From: Arabidopsis thaliana
Taxonomy: Eukaryota; Streptophyta; Magnoliopsida; Brassicales; Brassicaceae
Assembly (NCBI RefSeq): GCF_000001735.4
Contig: NC_003071.7
Span: 8,425,151 to 8,489,150 of the forward strand
Direction of reading: 5' to 3'
DNA: 64,000 nucleotides
A program made the translations under genes and the position numbers. This document shows positions 47,243 to 59,304 of the stretch, piece after piece. Positions within the stretch are counted from its first letter, which is position 1, and each line of letters begins with the position of its first letter. The notes below the pieces were generated by a model. The model made no database searches. It saw only the letters and a program-made list of their open reading frames with translations, and was not told the origin of the DNA.

Positions 47243-49871
47243 TTAGACCCAACCTTGTTTGTATTTGCGGAAGAGATCCTCAGTCTGAGCATTCCTAAAC
47301 GCGCTACAAGCAATAACATAAACCCATATGAGAACAACGACTGTGATGATAAGTATGAGATTTGCTTTACGCCATTCTTTTCTAAGGTTTCCCAATAAAC
47401 CAGCTTTGCATGAGTTGCAATTGTAACAAAGCTGGCTTTGGTCATTGCTCCATAAGTAACAGTCTGCGTCTGCAGCCATATTGGTTGGATTTAGCCACAG
47501 TGTTGGGTTCACAAAGTTGTAGCCACATGCGGTTGGTGGTTTGCAGCAGCCGGACTGTAAAACAACAAATGTTCAAGAAATTGTCATAATTAGATTTGAC
47601 CAAATATATGCTTAACCATGTTTTCAAATATGATAATCATAGTCTTAAAGATATTTACACTTTTTTTTTATTGGTAAAAAATATTTACACATTGTAAACA
47701 CAAACGCTACCATTTGCGTCTGCCCTTTGTGTTTACAACAAAAATTTCATTTTGCTTAACATGGTTAATATTATGGGTTCATGTGGAGAAAAAAAAAGTA
47801 TATACTAAAGGCAAACACAAACAATCAAGAGTTCAAGAGTCAAGACCTAAAACAATGAAACACTAGTTTTAGTCTGAAAGCTATAAAAATAAAACGACTA
47901 CAAGAAACCTAAAAAATTGCTTGCTTGGTATGAAAGTACATAAAAAAAATGAAAAAACATGTTGAATCTTATCACAGAATAATCTTCTTTTACTTATGAG
48001 TAAATTTTGGTTCTGTCTCGAGGACGAGAAATTGTATAACTCTTTCTTAGAAATAAACTTATTTTTTCTTGAGTCCTAATTTATCCAATAAGAAAAATTA
48101 TAATGTGAGTGGGGCAACATGGGAGGGATATAATTATCTATTATGTTTCATGATGGAGACAAAGACTTGTGATCGTAATTATTGAATCAAATCATTGGTC
48201 CAATATTTAATAATGTCTAATGACTAAAAGATTTAAAATTCAGTCGAGACCTCAGCATCTAGGCTTATTTAATTATTAGTGGTTCCAATCTTGTTACAGT
48301 GACAATGGACTAGGATGACAACTTGCTATAGAAGTTTTAGGAATAAAATTATTTAAATCACCCTTAATCTCTCCATGTTTAAAGCTTAAAAGACATAAAA
48401 GACATGACAATGAATTTTAAGAGTGATTTTAATTAATAAAATTAAATAGAAAAAGTAGGAAATTTTGTCAAGTTTGAGTTGTGATCACGAAAAACACTAT
48501 CTAAAGTGAATGGGATCATTGAATTTTATGAGTGAGATAGTGACAAAGGAAAAATATAATTAATACACAGATAAAACATAGTTTATCATGTACCATATTG
48601 TGGGTGCATGGGTGGGTCCTTATGATAGTGTATAATTTTGAAATCTGACTATCTTACTATATAATCTTGTGGACTTGGTCTCCAGCAACTTCTACACCAG
48701 TCTACTAGGAATAAATATGTGTTCAATAATGGTGATTACATATGCCTAATCTATGAGTTTTACCACAAAATGGCACTAACTGCGAAACGTTAAGAAAGCT
48801 AATGTAGGTTTCTCTCCAACACTAGAAAACATAAGATTAATTAAGTCAGAAAATATTTTTTTAGTTTTTTCAAAGATGAGGAAATCCAAAACGAAATAAC
48901 TTAAAGCTGCAAAACAAAAAAAAAGAATATAGAGAATAAGAACAATTCTCTTTTGGACATCTTCACAAAAGCTAAAGAGAAATTTTTTAACTTTTTGATT
49001 TAAAACCACATACTTTACTTTTTGAAAGAAAAAATAACCTATCTTTCTATGGCAAGAACAAACCGTAGGTCTCACATAATCTAGAGATTTTACAAAACAT
49101 TCTCTTTACTTCGTATCTTATCTCCATTAATCATCTAATAATATCTAATTAAACCCACAATGATTCGTTGGCATAGTTGCATAACCGATATTTAGTCTAG
49201 ATTTACCTCTAAACCAAACCTAAACCGGAAACTAGAAATTTCGGGGTTCTTTTTATAAAAGAGAATAAAAGAAGAAAGAACATGCCTGGAGAGGAGTGAT
49301 CTTAGAGGAGGAGAAGAACTGATCGGCGGTGATGAATTCTTGGTTGAGTTTAGGACAAACATTAGTATCAGCCAAACAAGCCCTTAGCCTTCCCCAGTTC
49401 TTGGAATCCACAACGTTCTCCTTAAGCCAATTCGAGAACCCTTCAAGCCTATACTCTTTATAACCTCTACCCGGAACCCGATACGATCCATCGGGCCGGG
49501 TCACGACGAATGCAAATATAAGAACCACCAGCAAAAGTCCGATCAATATCGCCATACAGCACAAGTAAACCGCCAGTAGAGTTTCCTTGTACCTGAAATA
49601 TGAGAGCTCAAAGTTTACATCTTTATGATTCAATTTGTGTCTATGTTTTCAAAGTCTTGAAGTTCTTTGATTCTTACTTGTAGGCGCCGATGAAGCCTGT
49701 GGCGGAGACGACGAGGATGAGAACGCCGAGGACGACAACGGGCCAACGGAGGAGATTGACACACTCGTTGTCTGGCTTTGAAGCTAGCCATATACCTGAC
49801 GCCGTTATTGGTATGGAACAGAGTAACGCTAGTAAGTTGAGTATCGCCGTTAAGTTATTCGCTAACGCCAT
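47243..49871 (-). CDS. TET2: Tetraspanin 2
   Basis: This is a four-pass membrane protein that organises plasma-membrane domains. Three exons, 49871-49678, 49592-49286 and 47554-47243, sum to 813 nt and 270 residues, the expected size. Transmembrane segments are at about residues 5-25, 44-64, 72-95 and 230-252. The large extracellular loop between the third and fourth segments holds the plant tetraspanin signature GCCKPP and further cysteines (CYLWS, LCYNCNSCK). The protein ends YKQGWV. Intron 2 is long (1731 bp, 47555-49285) and begins with GC rather than GT (CAG|GCATGT), while its acceptor is a normal TTTTACAG. Only this junction keeps the frame between LQ and SGCCKPP. No second gene was recognised in that intron. 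Confidence 0.94.
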
Positions 49872-51088
49872 TAAATTTTCTCTCTCTCTCTCTCTTTGTT
49901 CTTGAAGATTCGTGCTTTTTATGGAAAGAAAATGAAATAATGAGAGTGAGAGGAGTGTCTCTGTTTTTGTCTTAATGACTTATGAGGTCGGTGGTTAGAG
50001 ATGATGGGATGTGTGAAACCAGTTACTGCTATTTACAGAAAACGATGTTCGGTTTGGTCCGGTCCGGTTAATCACTGATTTTGCTGATTTGGATTTTTCG
50101 ACAACGGTGGTTTTAAGAAAAAAGAATTAGATATTGGATTAAAGTTAACATGTGAATGTCAGAATAAAATATGTTTAGCAATGAAAAGTTAGGTTTTGAA
50201 CAAGTTTTGGGTTGTGATGTAATAAAGAGAACTTGTTAATCTGGTCGGACCGGCTTTTGGTTTAGAATTTGGAATCTTGAACGGGACACGTGGATACGCG
50301 AGATGCCTTTTGTGTTAATATTCTTCCATTCTGCGAGTTACCGAATGCATCAACCAGTGAGAACTATCCACGTGGCACCGACGACTTTGGGTCATTTGCA
50401 TTGAACGTATGTTACTTTCGACAGAGAATGCAAAATGGAGTAAGTTCCATTGTTCGGAAATCGGAATTTTCTTCTTTTCCAAGCATTAGAGGTTTCGGAG
50501 CAGGATTTGTCGTTGGCTGATGAGTGAAATGTCGGGTAATGGTCAAGAGATAAGCTTTTGTTTTGGTTCAGAGGATTGGGATTGCACACAAGCTGCTCGA
50601 TAGAATGTGTGAACCAAAACATATGGATGAATTTTTCTCATCTCGATTTTATTGCGATTGGAGAAGAATTTTGAGTCAATACACACTTAGCTTTCAGTTT
50701 TAGATGCTGATATAGAAATGCTATTTGTTTGATTCTAGGAATTGGGAAGGAAATGAGTCAAATCAGAGAGAATATGGAAAGAGATGATGGCGGAGTTGTG
50801 GATTACGTTAAGAGTTGAATTACATCTTATAAATCATGAAATTGACTGTCAATCTTAGAGCTTAGATTACAAGCTCTTTGTCTAATCTCAAGTTCGACAC
50901 AGAGCTTGATGAGACTGCTTCAGTTTGGCTTTGGAACTTTTCAAGTGGAAGTGAAGAAAGAAGAGTGAAGTAGTATAGCTGAATCAGCAAGATTCTGACA
51001 TGGCTGGTTATTTAAATTATAAGGAAACACAAGAAGAAGACAAAGTTTTTATGATGTGAGTACAGAAGCGTCAAATTCCAGATGCATC
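49872..51088. other. Intergenic region, TET2 promoter and ACO1 3' side
   Basis: The TET2 leader starts with a CT microsatellite (49880-49896). Two ABRE/G-box motifs, listed separately, lie 415-505 bp upstream of TET2. The segment 50280-50820 is less AT-rich than typical intergenic DNA, but the only frames there lack an ATG start and resemble nothing known. Confidence 0.6.
50287..50374. promoter_or_regulatory. Paired ABRE/G-box motifs upstream of TET2
   Basis: ACACGTGG (core 50287-50292) and CCACGTGGC (core 50369-50374) are both strong ABRE/G-box sequences bound by bZIP and bHLH factors. They are about 80 bp apart and 416-503 bp upstream of the TET2 start. Paired ABREs often give abscisic-acid response; control of TET2 is inferred. 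Confidence 0.4.
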
Positions 51089-52204
51089 CTAGGCTGAATC
51101 CGCATTTCCCATTTTCTTCATGGTCTCAAGTCTGGGGCCTTTGTCTCCAAACTTGGTAGTTGAATAAAGCTTTAGGTAGTCTTGAAAACGGTAGCCACTT
51201 GGATACAAGAGCTTTGGAGCTGGAGATATTATGGCATCACCAGCCGGATTGTAAAACGTAGCAATCGACAGTCTACTTCCATGCTTCACTGTCATTACAC
51301 GGTGAACAACACTCTTGTACCTCCCATTACTCAGTATCTCTAGTTGATCACCGGTATTGACAAAAATGGTATTGTTCTTGGATGGCGGTATAGGAACCCA
51401 CTTCCCATCTTTAAAGAACTCAAGACCAGGCACTTGATCATCCTGCAGGAGTAATATGATTCCCCCAGCATCCGTATGTTCTCTCAGCCCTCTCATAAGC
51501 TCAGGACGTGGGCATTCTGGGTATTTAGCCACTTTTGTTCCAAAAGCTGGACCTTTTGGACCAGAAAAGGCATTCATTATGTCTTCCTGATCAAGACCAA
51601 GATTCTCACACATGAGCTTGGAGAGTCTCTCTGCAAACTTGTGCAGTTGACAAACATATTCATCCATCGTCTTGCTGCAAATATCAATTTCACCCTCTCA
51701 CATTGTTTAGTTAAATAAGCAAACAGGTAAAAATGGTAGAGCCTTTGGTACTATTCAATTCTTAATTACTTTACCTGAGTTCCTCTGAAATGTTTGGGAT
51801 CTGACAGATATTTGAAGTTGGTTTATGTGAGATGAAGAAACTGCTTTCCCAATCTGCATCTGAGGTTTTGCCTTCACTCAAAGCCTTGACCATCTCTGAC
51901 TGGTAAAACTTCTCTTTCAAATGCTCCTCATAGTGAGAGTTAATCATCTTCTTCACTTTCTCCATCAACTCTTTATCAATTCCATGATTATCAACCTGAA
52001 AATTCACTAACTCTTTAAGGATATACAGTAGACATATCTTAGAAAACACTGCCTTGTGCATAAAGATGTTATACATACCATGAAGAATCCCCACTTATCA
52101 CATGCATGATCAAGAAGTGACATGGTCTTGCTTCTCTTCTCTCCATCCAACTCTGCAAAATCAATAACTGGAATCTCCATCTCTCTCTCTTTGATCAAAA
52201 CCAT
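51089..52204 (-). CDS. ACO1: 1-aminocyclopropane-1-carboxylate oxidase 1
   Basis: ACC oxidase makes ethylene from ACC, using Fe(II), ascorbate, oxygen and CO2. The protein is about 310 residues over three main exons (near 52204-52080, 51997-51778 and 51674-51089). The N-terminal DIOX_N half has IPVIDFAELDG and DHACDKWGFFMV, then NHGID. The 2-oxoglutarate/Fe(II)-type double-stranded helix carries the iron ligands His and Asp in REHTDAGG and the distal His in YKSVVHRV. SRLSIATFYNP provides the ascorbate/bicarbonate-binding Arg-X-Ser. The C-terminus continues RFQDYLKLY and KFGDKGPRLE and ends MGNADSA. An in-frame second Met (MEIPV) eight codons in is a possible alternative start; the first ATG at 52204 is kept because it is nearest a TATA box at normal spacing. 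Confidence 0.93.
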
Positions 52205-52260
52205 CTCTTTTTTATTTACTTTTTCTCACACACAGATTTGTTGAATGCAATCTAGAAAGA

Positions 52261-52270
52261 GTATTTATAG
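52261..52270 (-). promoter_or_regulatory. TATA box candidate for ACO1
   Basis: On the minus strand CTATAAATAC lies about 60 bp upstream of the ACO1 ATG, implying a leader of roughly 30 nt. Confidence 0.55.
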
Positions 52271-52603
52271 GCATAAGTGAAAATTAAATCTCTGTTTCTC
52301 TTGTGTGTTAGGAGGCATAGTTGCCTACTTGGAGGCAAAAACAATAGTTTCTTTCAACACTATTCTGTTAACTCATTGAATTTGAAGCATCATTACGTTT
52401 AATGAATAAAAAATTGTATAAGAATCTGCTTTGGAAATGTAAAATGAACAATAGGATTGAAGAAAAGTCCAAGTTCAGTCCATACAACCATGTGATCACA
52501 AGTTTTTGAATTTTTCATAATTTCTTAATGGTTTTGGGTCACTCCCATTGTGTTTCCTTGTAACATCATTTATGTGAAGTTTCTTTCTTCTTCACAAGGA
52601 AAG

Positions 52604-52627
52604 TTTTTTTTTTTTTTTTTTTTTTTT
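52604..52627. repeat. Poly(T) tract of 24 bases
   Basis: An uninterrupted run of 24 T lies 400 bp upstream of ACO1. Such tracts are nucleosome-disfavouring; it could also be the tail of a minus-strand retroposed sequence. Confidence 0.9.
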
Positions 52628-54124
52628 CTTATCCCTACTCATATTCGATGGACCTAGCCATCATGTCTAATTGTGTATTATGTTTTTCTTTTCACTGATT
52701 TTTTTTTTCTTTAAAACTTCACTAAACTACCCATCTAAGCGTCATTGGCGTACTTGTAAAATGTGTTATTCTGGTGTCACCAAATTTGGATATGCGTGGT
52801 GTTGTGTTTAGCAAGGAGCTCTATAACACTCATCAAATGATAATATGACCCTTTTTTGGTATGAAGAAATCTACTTGGCCTAAAGCTACAGTATCGAATT
52901 GTTACTTGAGAATAGATTTGTGAAAAGGTACAGTATCGAATTGTTTATTTTGAGATTACCGGAGTACTACACACCATTTGCAATAGAAAAAGAAATAATG
53001 TGGGTCTAAGCGGAATTAAGCGAAAGAATTGGCCCCTCCTATGGGCGCTCTCGGTTTTGAATATATATTTTTGTGTGTCATATTTTATAACACCTTGTAA
53101 AGAATTTGGGATTGTGTTTAAAGAATGTTATCATTTTACTTTTTGGGGTCGAATATTTCGGATATCGTTAGTTAGTGTAGCTCTAGTCTATATAAATCAG
53201 CACCGACAAATATATTTTTTATGTGGTGTAAAATTCAACCATGACGGCCCCTTAGAGCGTAAACGGGCCAAGACCTAATCTACAAAGACTTTTCAGTTAT
53301 ATATAACTTTGTTTCGTTTAGTTTGACTGTTTGAGGAAGAAATGGTAATGTTATTGAATCTTTTGTTTTGGTCATTTGGTGTTGTAATATGTTACATAAT
53401 TCGAAATGATGGTTTATCGTTAACACGGACTTTAAATATCATTAACATGCGTGTATTTGAGATTACAACGAATTGATTCAACATTTCAACTTTTAACATG
53501 TTGGAGTTAATTATTCAAAAAGTTAATACCTTGTCAAGATATCTAAACGTTTTCAAATTTCATGCTATTGATATTAGTTAGGGTCATAAGACCTCTTTAG
53601 AGTCTTCATATATTGTTTTAGTAACCCCATTAAACCTTCTGCTTCACCAAGAGCCTTTCTTTCCAATTTAGGTACATTTTCTTTTAAGTATGAGAATTTG
53701 GTAAACTTAAACTCCAAACTAAACAAGCCAAAAGAGACCAAACATTACAATGAACCCTAAACAAAAATTATAAAAATGTTAAAGTGTAATACGCAATTTG
53801 CAAATTCAGCAACTATCACCTTTACTTTGTTCACTTTGTTGTATAAATGATTTTTGTTCTCACTCCCTGAACCACGCGCTAACGGTGGCGCGTGTTCTTA
53901 ACACACTTTTTAGTTTCCAGAATCGATGGAGACTTTAATTAACATTTTGCCCTTAAGCAAACAATAAACAATAATAAAAAAATAAAATTAATTTCCCTCT
54001 CTCTCTCAATCTTTGTGCTTTCTCGTTCTCCAACCACCGGAAAGAGAGAGAGAGAGAGATCTTTGTGTGCTTCTTCTACTTCTTCTTCTTCTCTCTATCG
54101 CTCCGCCGCGCCACATTCACTGAG

Positions 54125-57100
54125 ATGCGGCGGTGTAAAAACAACACTGACAAATTCTCTGTGATAACGATGAGGCTTCTAACGCTTCTTCTGATCTGTA
54201 CTTTCTTCTTCTTCTTCTCCTTTGCTTATTCCGCCGAGTCAGATAACGAGACTGACTCAGTTGTTACACGTGAGATCAATGGAACCGTCGTTGAGTCCAA
54301 TGCCACGAGTGCGAAACCTAGGGAAGATAGTTTCGCTGATATGATCGATCGAGCACTTGAGAAAGAGTTTCCTGATAATGACCAGAACGAAGGTTCCTCC
54401 TCTCTCACTAGATAGATCTTCATTTCTTCTATTTGTTACCTGAGCTAGGGTTTCTCTAGGGATTTCAATTTTGTTATTATTGATCCTTCTTCTCTAGGGA
54501 TTTATCATTGATTAGCTGAGTGGTTTAGACTCTCTCTTTGTGCCCACATTATAGCAATTAATGCTTTTGTGTTGTTTCGATTTTGCAGTTCCTGATCCAG
54601 GAAGCTTCAATAATAGTGTTGCTGATCAGCAGGTTGGTTGTTGCAAGTTTAGATCTTTTTTTAACTACTCTATGTTTTCTTTCTTTTTAATTAAAGGCAT
54701 GTGTTGTGCTCATTAGGCGGTTCTAGAGACTGTTGCACGAGTTAAGCCAAAGAAAAATGAAACCAAGACCAAGGAGGAGAAGTGAGTTTTTCTGATGCTT
54801 ATTTTGCCCTGTTTGGCTGTTTTTTTACTTTTGTTTCACTGGTTAAAGCAAACTATAACATATGAGTGATTTTGTTCTAGATCCTTCTTTAATTTGGATA
54901 ACGAGAATGGCGTAGAGGATACTCCAAGACTGATAGATAGGAAGGTAAGCTTCGATCGTCCTAAATTATTTGTACTATATATTGCTGAAGAATGTATAAT
55001 CTGTTATGTACCCATATGTAAAGGCATTCTCGTGATGTGAATTTGCTGCGATTTTGATCCAGGACAACGTTTTTATAATGTCCAATCCAAAATCCAAGTA
55101 CCCTGTACTGCAGCTAGATTTAAGGTGAGTATAGCATTCGTAAGAGAAGTTCTTCGTTCGATTATATTTTGGAAGTATCTAACTTACTTTTTTTTGTTGG
55201 GGGCATCTCTCTTAAATCGGTACATTTGTAGGCTGATATCAGATTTGGTCGTCGTCATTGTTTCTGCTACTTGTGGTGGAATTGCCTTTGCTTGTGCGGG
55301 TCAACCGGTTAGCACACACTTCCTTTGCAAAGCTTGTGACTTCAATATTATTTTATTAGCATTGAGTATCCAGCTTTCCGGCATTGTAGAAATGATTTTG
55401 CTAGCTCTTACTAATCAAACCATGACAGCGTTATTTAATTTCTACACTACTTATGGCAGGTCATTACTGGGTATCTATTGGCTGGATCTATCATTGGACC
55501 GGGCGGGTTAAGCTTTGTTAGTGAAATGGTGCAGGTAGCTTACATCAGCTTTAGTACTTCAAAGTTCATCTTTTTTTTTTTCTTCATATACGTTTGTATG
55601 TTTTCATGACTACCAGATTGCCTGGGACAAGGGCTTGATTTATAATTTTTTTGTGTAGCACAGGTCGAAACAGTAGCTCAGTTTGGTGTTATCTTTCTCC
55701 TTTTTGCTTTAGGATTAGAATTTTCTGCAGCGAAGGTTTGCATGTTTTCACTCTCTTATATTTGTCTGGTTTCTTTGTCAATGCGATTGAAACTTTTGAG
55801 TCAGTTATTGTACTGCGTGGTTGCAGCTTCGTGTGGTTCGTGCAGTAGCTATTCCAGGAGGTCTTCTTCAGATATTTTTGTTCATGTGCTTGAGTGGAAT
55901 AACAGCCTCGGTATGTTCTAAAAGTGTAGCAATCGAGTTAAGAATGAGTTATTAGGCATTTGTGGTATGACATGTATGTAGAGTGCATTAGGTTGACTTA
56001 GCTGTTTCTTCATTGCAGTTATGTGGCGGTAAACTAACAGAAGGAATATTCGTAGGCGCATTTCTATCGATGTCATCAACAGCAGTGGTATATTCTAATT
56101 TCCTATGTGTACTTCAATTAATATTTTGATCTTGTTCTACACTGTTTGAATATTTCCCTACTCTCACTTATTTTCTCTTTTCTTTACTGTGCCAGTTATA
56201 TTTTCCTAAAGTATTCTTTAGACTTGATTGTCATATGTTATCCTTACCTCCCCATGATTCTTGTACCAGGTTTTGAAATTTTTAATGGAAAGAAATAGCA
56301 TAAGTGCTCTACATGGCCAGATAACTGTAGGAACTCTTATTCTTCAGGTATCTCTACCTGATAACTCTCAAAACTATAGCTTCTCTATTATCATTTTCAC
56401 ACGTTTTTTTGTTTTTCCTATTATTCTAAAACTGCATATCCTTTTGATCCGAAATATGATTCAAATCCAATTCCAATAGGTAGTATGTTGCATGCAGCAA
56501 GTACTTTTGTTAGAACTTTAATTTACTGTTTCATGAATCACCAGGATTGTGCTGTGGGCTTGCTGTTTGCTCTCCTGCCAGTTCTTGGTGGCACATCTGG
56601 TGTCCTTCAAGGAGTGTTGTCCATGGCGAAATCGTATGTATTTTTCTCTTCCACGAATTTCTATGAAACTATCGACAATACCCTGCTTCCATTGTTCACT
56701 TGTTACAATAAAACCTAGTTTTTGGTTACACTTTCTTTTTGACTGGGTTTTAATATCTTTCCAGGTTGGCTATTTTGATTGCGTTTTTGGGAGCTTTGTT
56801 TGTATTATCCCGTACCTGGGTACCTTGGTTTCTAAAACTTATGACAAGCCTTTCTTCTCAGGTATAGACACATTTCTTACCTGCTCCAGTTTTGGTCTTT
56901 AAATTGTTTATCAACTCAAGCGTTTTTCAATCTTTGACAGACTAATGAGCTCTATCAGTTGGCCGCTGTAGCATTTTGTTTACTTGTCGCTTGGGTTAGT
57001 CTGATCCCTTTGTTCTTCTTAGCTATTGGCTGTTTGCACATTTGTGACTCTCGAATTTTCATTTCTTAAATCCAGTATCGTTTTGGCTTCTTCAGTGTAG

Positions 57101-58332
57101 TGACAAGCTCGGTCTAAGTCTGGAGTTGGGTTCCTTTGCGGCAGGAGTGATGATCTCAACAACTGATCTCGCTCAGCATACTCTTGAACAGGCAAGAAGT
57201 CAAGTTTGACTGTTTCGAACTAGAGGGTCTCTACCCATATATTTTGGCCACTCTCTTATTTTGAAAGTGTCTTTCTTGCTTATATACTATCTTGGTTTCC
57301 TGATGAAATACGTTTCCTTTCTTTGGCACATTCTACCAAAGTTTTTCATATAAACCTGTTCTGATCGCTTCTGTTTCCTTGCAGGTGGAACCCATCCGCA
57401 ATTTTTTTGCAGCACTGTTCCTTGCTAGTATCGGCATGTTGATACATATGCACTTCTTGTGGAACCATGTTGACATTCTGCTAGCAGCTGTGTTACTGGT
57501 GATAGTGATAAAGACGGTGGTAGTTGCTATCGTTGTTAAAGTCTTTGGATACAATAACAAAACTGCAGTACTTGTAAGAAGCGAACCCTTTTTTTTTTCC
57601 TTCTTTCTCATCATTCGAAAGAAGCCTTAAGGTTTTCTTGTCTGTAGGTTGGTATGTCCCTTGCACAGATTGGGGAATTTGCTTTTGTTCTGCTAAGTCG
57701 AGCATCTAATCTTCACCTAATTGAGGTAAGCTCTCTATGATTATTGATGCTTAGTTATATTATATGTTAGCATATATCTTTGAAACCGTGTGTGACCATA
57801 ATAGATTTCTCATAATTTGCTTTTGGTGGAGCGATAAGTAACAATGAAGGGGTTTTGTGTTTATTTGCAGAGCAAATTGTACCTCCTGCTTCTGGGAACA
57901 ACTGCTTTAAGCCTGGTATGGTCTATTTCCTCATCATATTTATAATAAGTTCATATTCAAAAACGAATAAACGAATATTGACACGGACGTTGCTTTATCA
58001 ATGAATAACAGTAGAATTTACATACTCCAGTATCAATATTGTATAATTACTAAACAAATTAAATGATGTAACAGGTAACAACACCATTGCTATTCAAGTT
58101 GATACCAGCAGTTGTACATTTAGGAGTGCTCTTACGGTGGTTCTCTCCCGACAGCTCAACCGAGGTAAATACAAATCATCGTCGTGTGTGTCTCTCTCAA
58201 TGACTTTGGCTCAAACTCAACTATGAACTATAATCTTCATCTGTACAGATTGGTTTCAAAGGAGAGTTGTATCACTCAGAGAGTGCAAAGCGTATATCAC
58301 TGATGATCCAAGGTTCTCTTCACGACTCTTGA
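54125..58332 (+). CDS. KEA4: K+/H+ antiporter KEA4
   Basis: This is a cation/proton antiporter of the CPA2 family that exchanges K+ for H+; KEA4-6 act in Golgi, trans-Golgi and prevacuolar compartments. The protein is about 590 residues over some 19 exons. It starts MRRCKNNTDKFSV, followed by a strongly hydrophobic signal-like segment (MRLLTLLLICTFFFFFSFAY). A charged lumenal region of about 120 residues with several NxS/T sites follows. The exchanger domain has about a dozen membrane segments: LISDLVVVIVSATCGG, GQPVITGYLLAGSIIGPGG, VIFLLFALGLEFS, SMSSTAVVLKFL, the LILQDCAVGLLFALLP motif with an intramembrane Asp, GSFAAGVMIS and GMSLAQIGEFAFVLLS. The end is MIQGSLHDS. No nucleotide-binding KTN domain is present, as expected for KEA4-6. 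Upstream in the same frame no ATG fits better. Confidence 0.93.
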
Positions 58333-59304
58333 AGTGTTGATGGTATGTTCACAGCATAACACGCAACATGAAGCCACATTTGGTCTCAAGGTAGGCAAAG
58401 GCAATGAATGGGAGCTTCCGAATGTATAGATGCTTTGAGATATCAGAAGAGAACCCCCAGAGGAACCTGTATAAAATCTCTCTACACGAAGATAATTACA
58501 GAGACTTGTAACTTCACTTCAATTTTTTGTTTTGGGATTCTTTTTTGAGTAAAAAGGTAGGAAGAGGTTATATTTTAGTTTGTTTACTTTCTTCTCATGT
58601 GCTCTGAAACAAAATAAGAAACATCTCCAACGTATTGTAGTGATTACCAACCGATAAAAAGCTAAAGAATTTTTGAGTTAGTCGATTACAAAGTATAAAC
58701 ACAAATTTGAATTGATACACCAAAGATTTCTTTAACATTTCGTGGGAGGCCGAGTATTATTTGGCTTTAGCTTCGAACCAAGACTCTCTGGAGATAGAAG
58801 CTCTGGCTAAATACATGACGGACTGAGAGGACTACGGGGGCTATCTTAATTTCCTTTTATATGAATTTTTCTATGTTAATTTAACTTTTTAGATATTGAT
58901 TTCCATTGTAATTAAAACGCTGTTTGTCCTAATTTTATTTTATATATATATTGTATAGGTTCCATTAACCCTACGATCAAAACAGTTTCATACAAACTCG
59001 CCTCATCTTGTTCTCTAAGATCAACGTGTCTGATCAAGCTTGATCTGCTTCTCTTTTTTTTTTGTTTTTGTAATTATTCTTGCTTGATTCGATCAACGTG
59101 TCTGAGCTTTGATTCAAGTGGGGGTTTGGAGGTATGTGAGCGTCAAATCTTCAAGTTTTAATTCTGGAATTAGGTTTCTCTTAGTGGGTTTTTTTTTTGT
59201 ATCATCCGAGTGTTGTTGTTTGAATATAAATATAAATCCAACCACTAGAACATGTTTTACTTACTTTGGTTTTGTTTTACCTCCAGATATATACCGCCAT
59301 CGCC
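58333..59304. other. KEA4 3' region, NDL3 fragment and promoter of the RBR gene
   Basis: The KEA4 3' untranslated region is followed from about 58590 by a segment duplicated from the 3' end of NDL3 (listed as a pseudogene). The promoter and leader of the RBR gene then follow. A 15-bp direct repeat, GATCAACGTGTCTGA, lies at 59019-59033 and 59091-59105. Confidence 0.7.
58732..58845 (-). pseudogene. Decayed copy of the NDL3 C-terminal exon
   Basis: On the minus strand these 114 bp read in frame as the last 38 codons of NDL3: [12 protein letters not shown], a stop, [15 protein letters not shown] and PPTKC followed by the terminal stop. The corresponding NDL3 segment is 60981-61094, also exactly 114 bp. 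One Ser codon (TCG) has become TAG, and a few residues differ (Leu to Ser, IK to NN, V to P). Similarity continues into the 3' flank, from 58731 back to about 58592, against about 60980 back to 60792. It is a truncated duplicate and not expressed as protein. Confidence 0.85.

Larger units (their letters stand above)
52205..54124. other. Divergent promoter region, ACO1 and KEA4
   Basis: This 1.9-kb region separates two genes that run away from each other. It contains the ACO1 TATA box, a 24-T run at 52604-52627, a short GC-richer segment of unclear origin at about 53000-53280 and a GA microsatellite in the KEA4 leader (54043-54059). No gene was recognised. Confidence 0.6.

Noticed and set aside
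48776-49075. Nested gene in the large TET2 intron
   Set aside because: The frame is low-complexity, Phe/Lys/Leu-rich, with no family signature and no promoter; it fits chance in AT-rich DNA.
50290-50520. 76-codon frame upstream of TET2
   Set aside because: It begins with GTG rather than ATG and resembles no family. The G-box motifs it contains explain the local GC content better.
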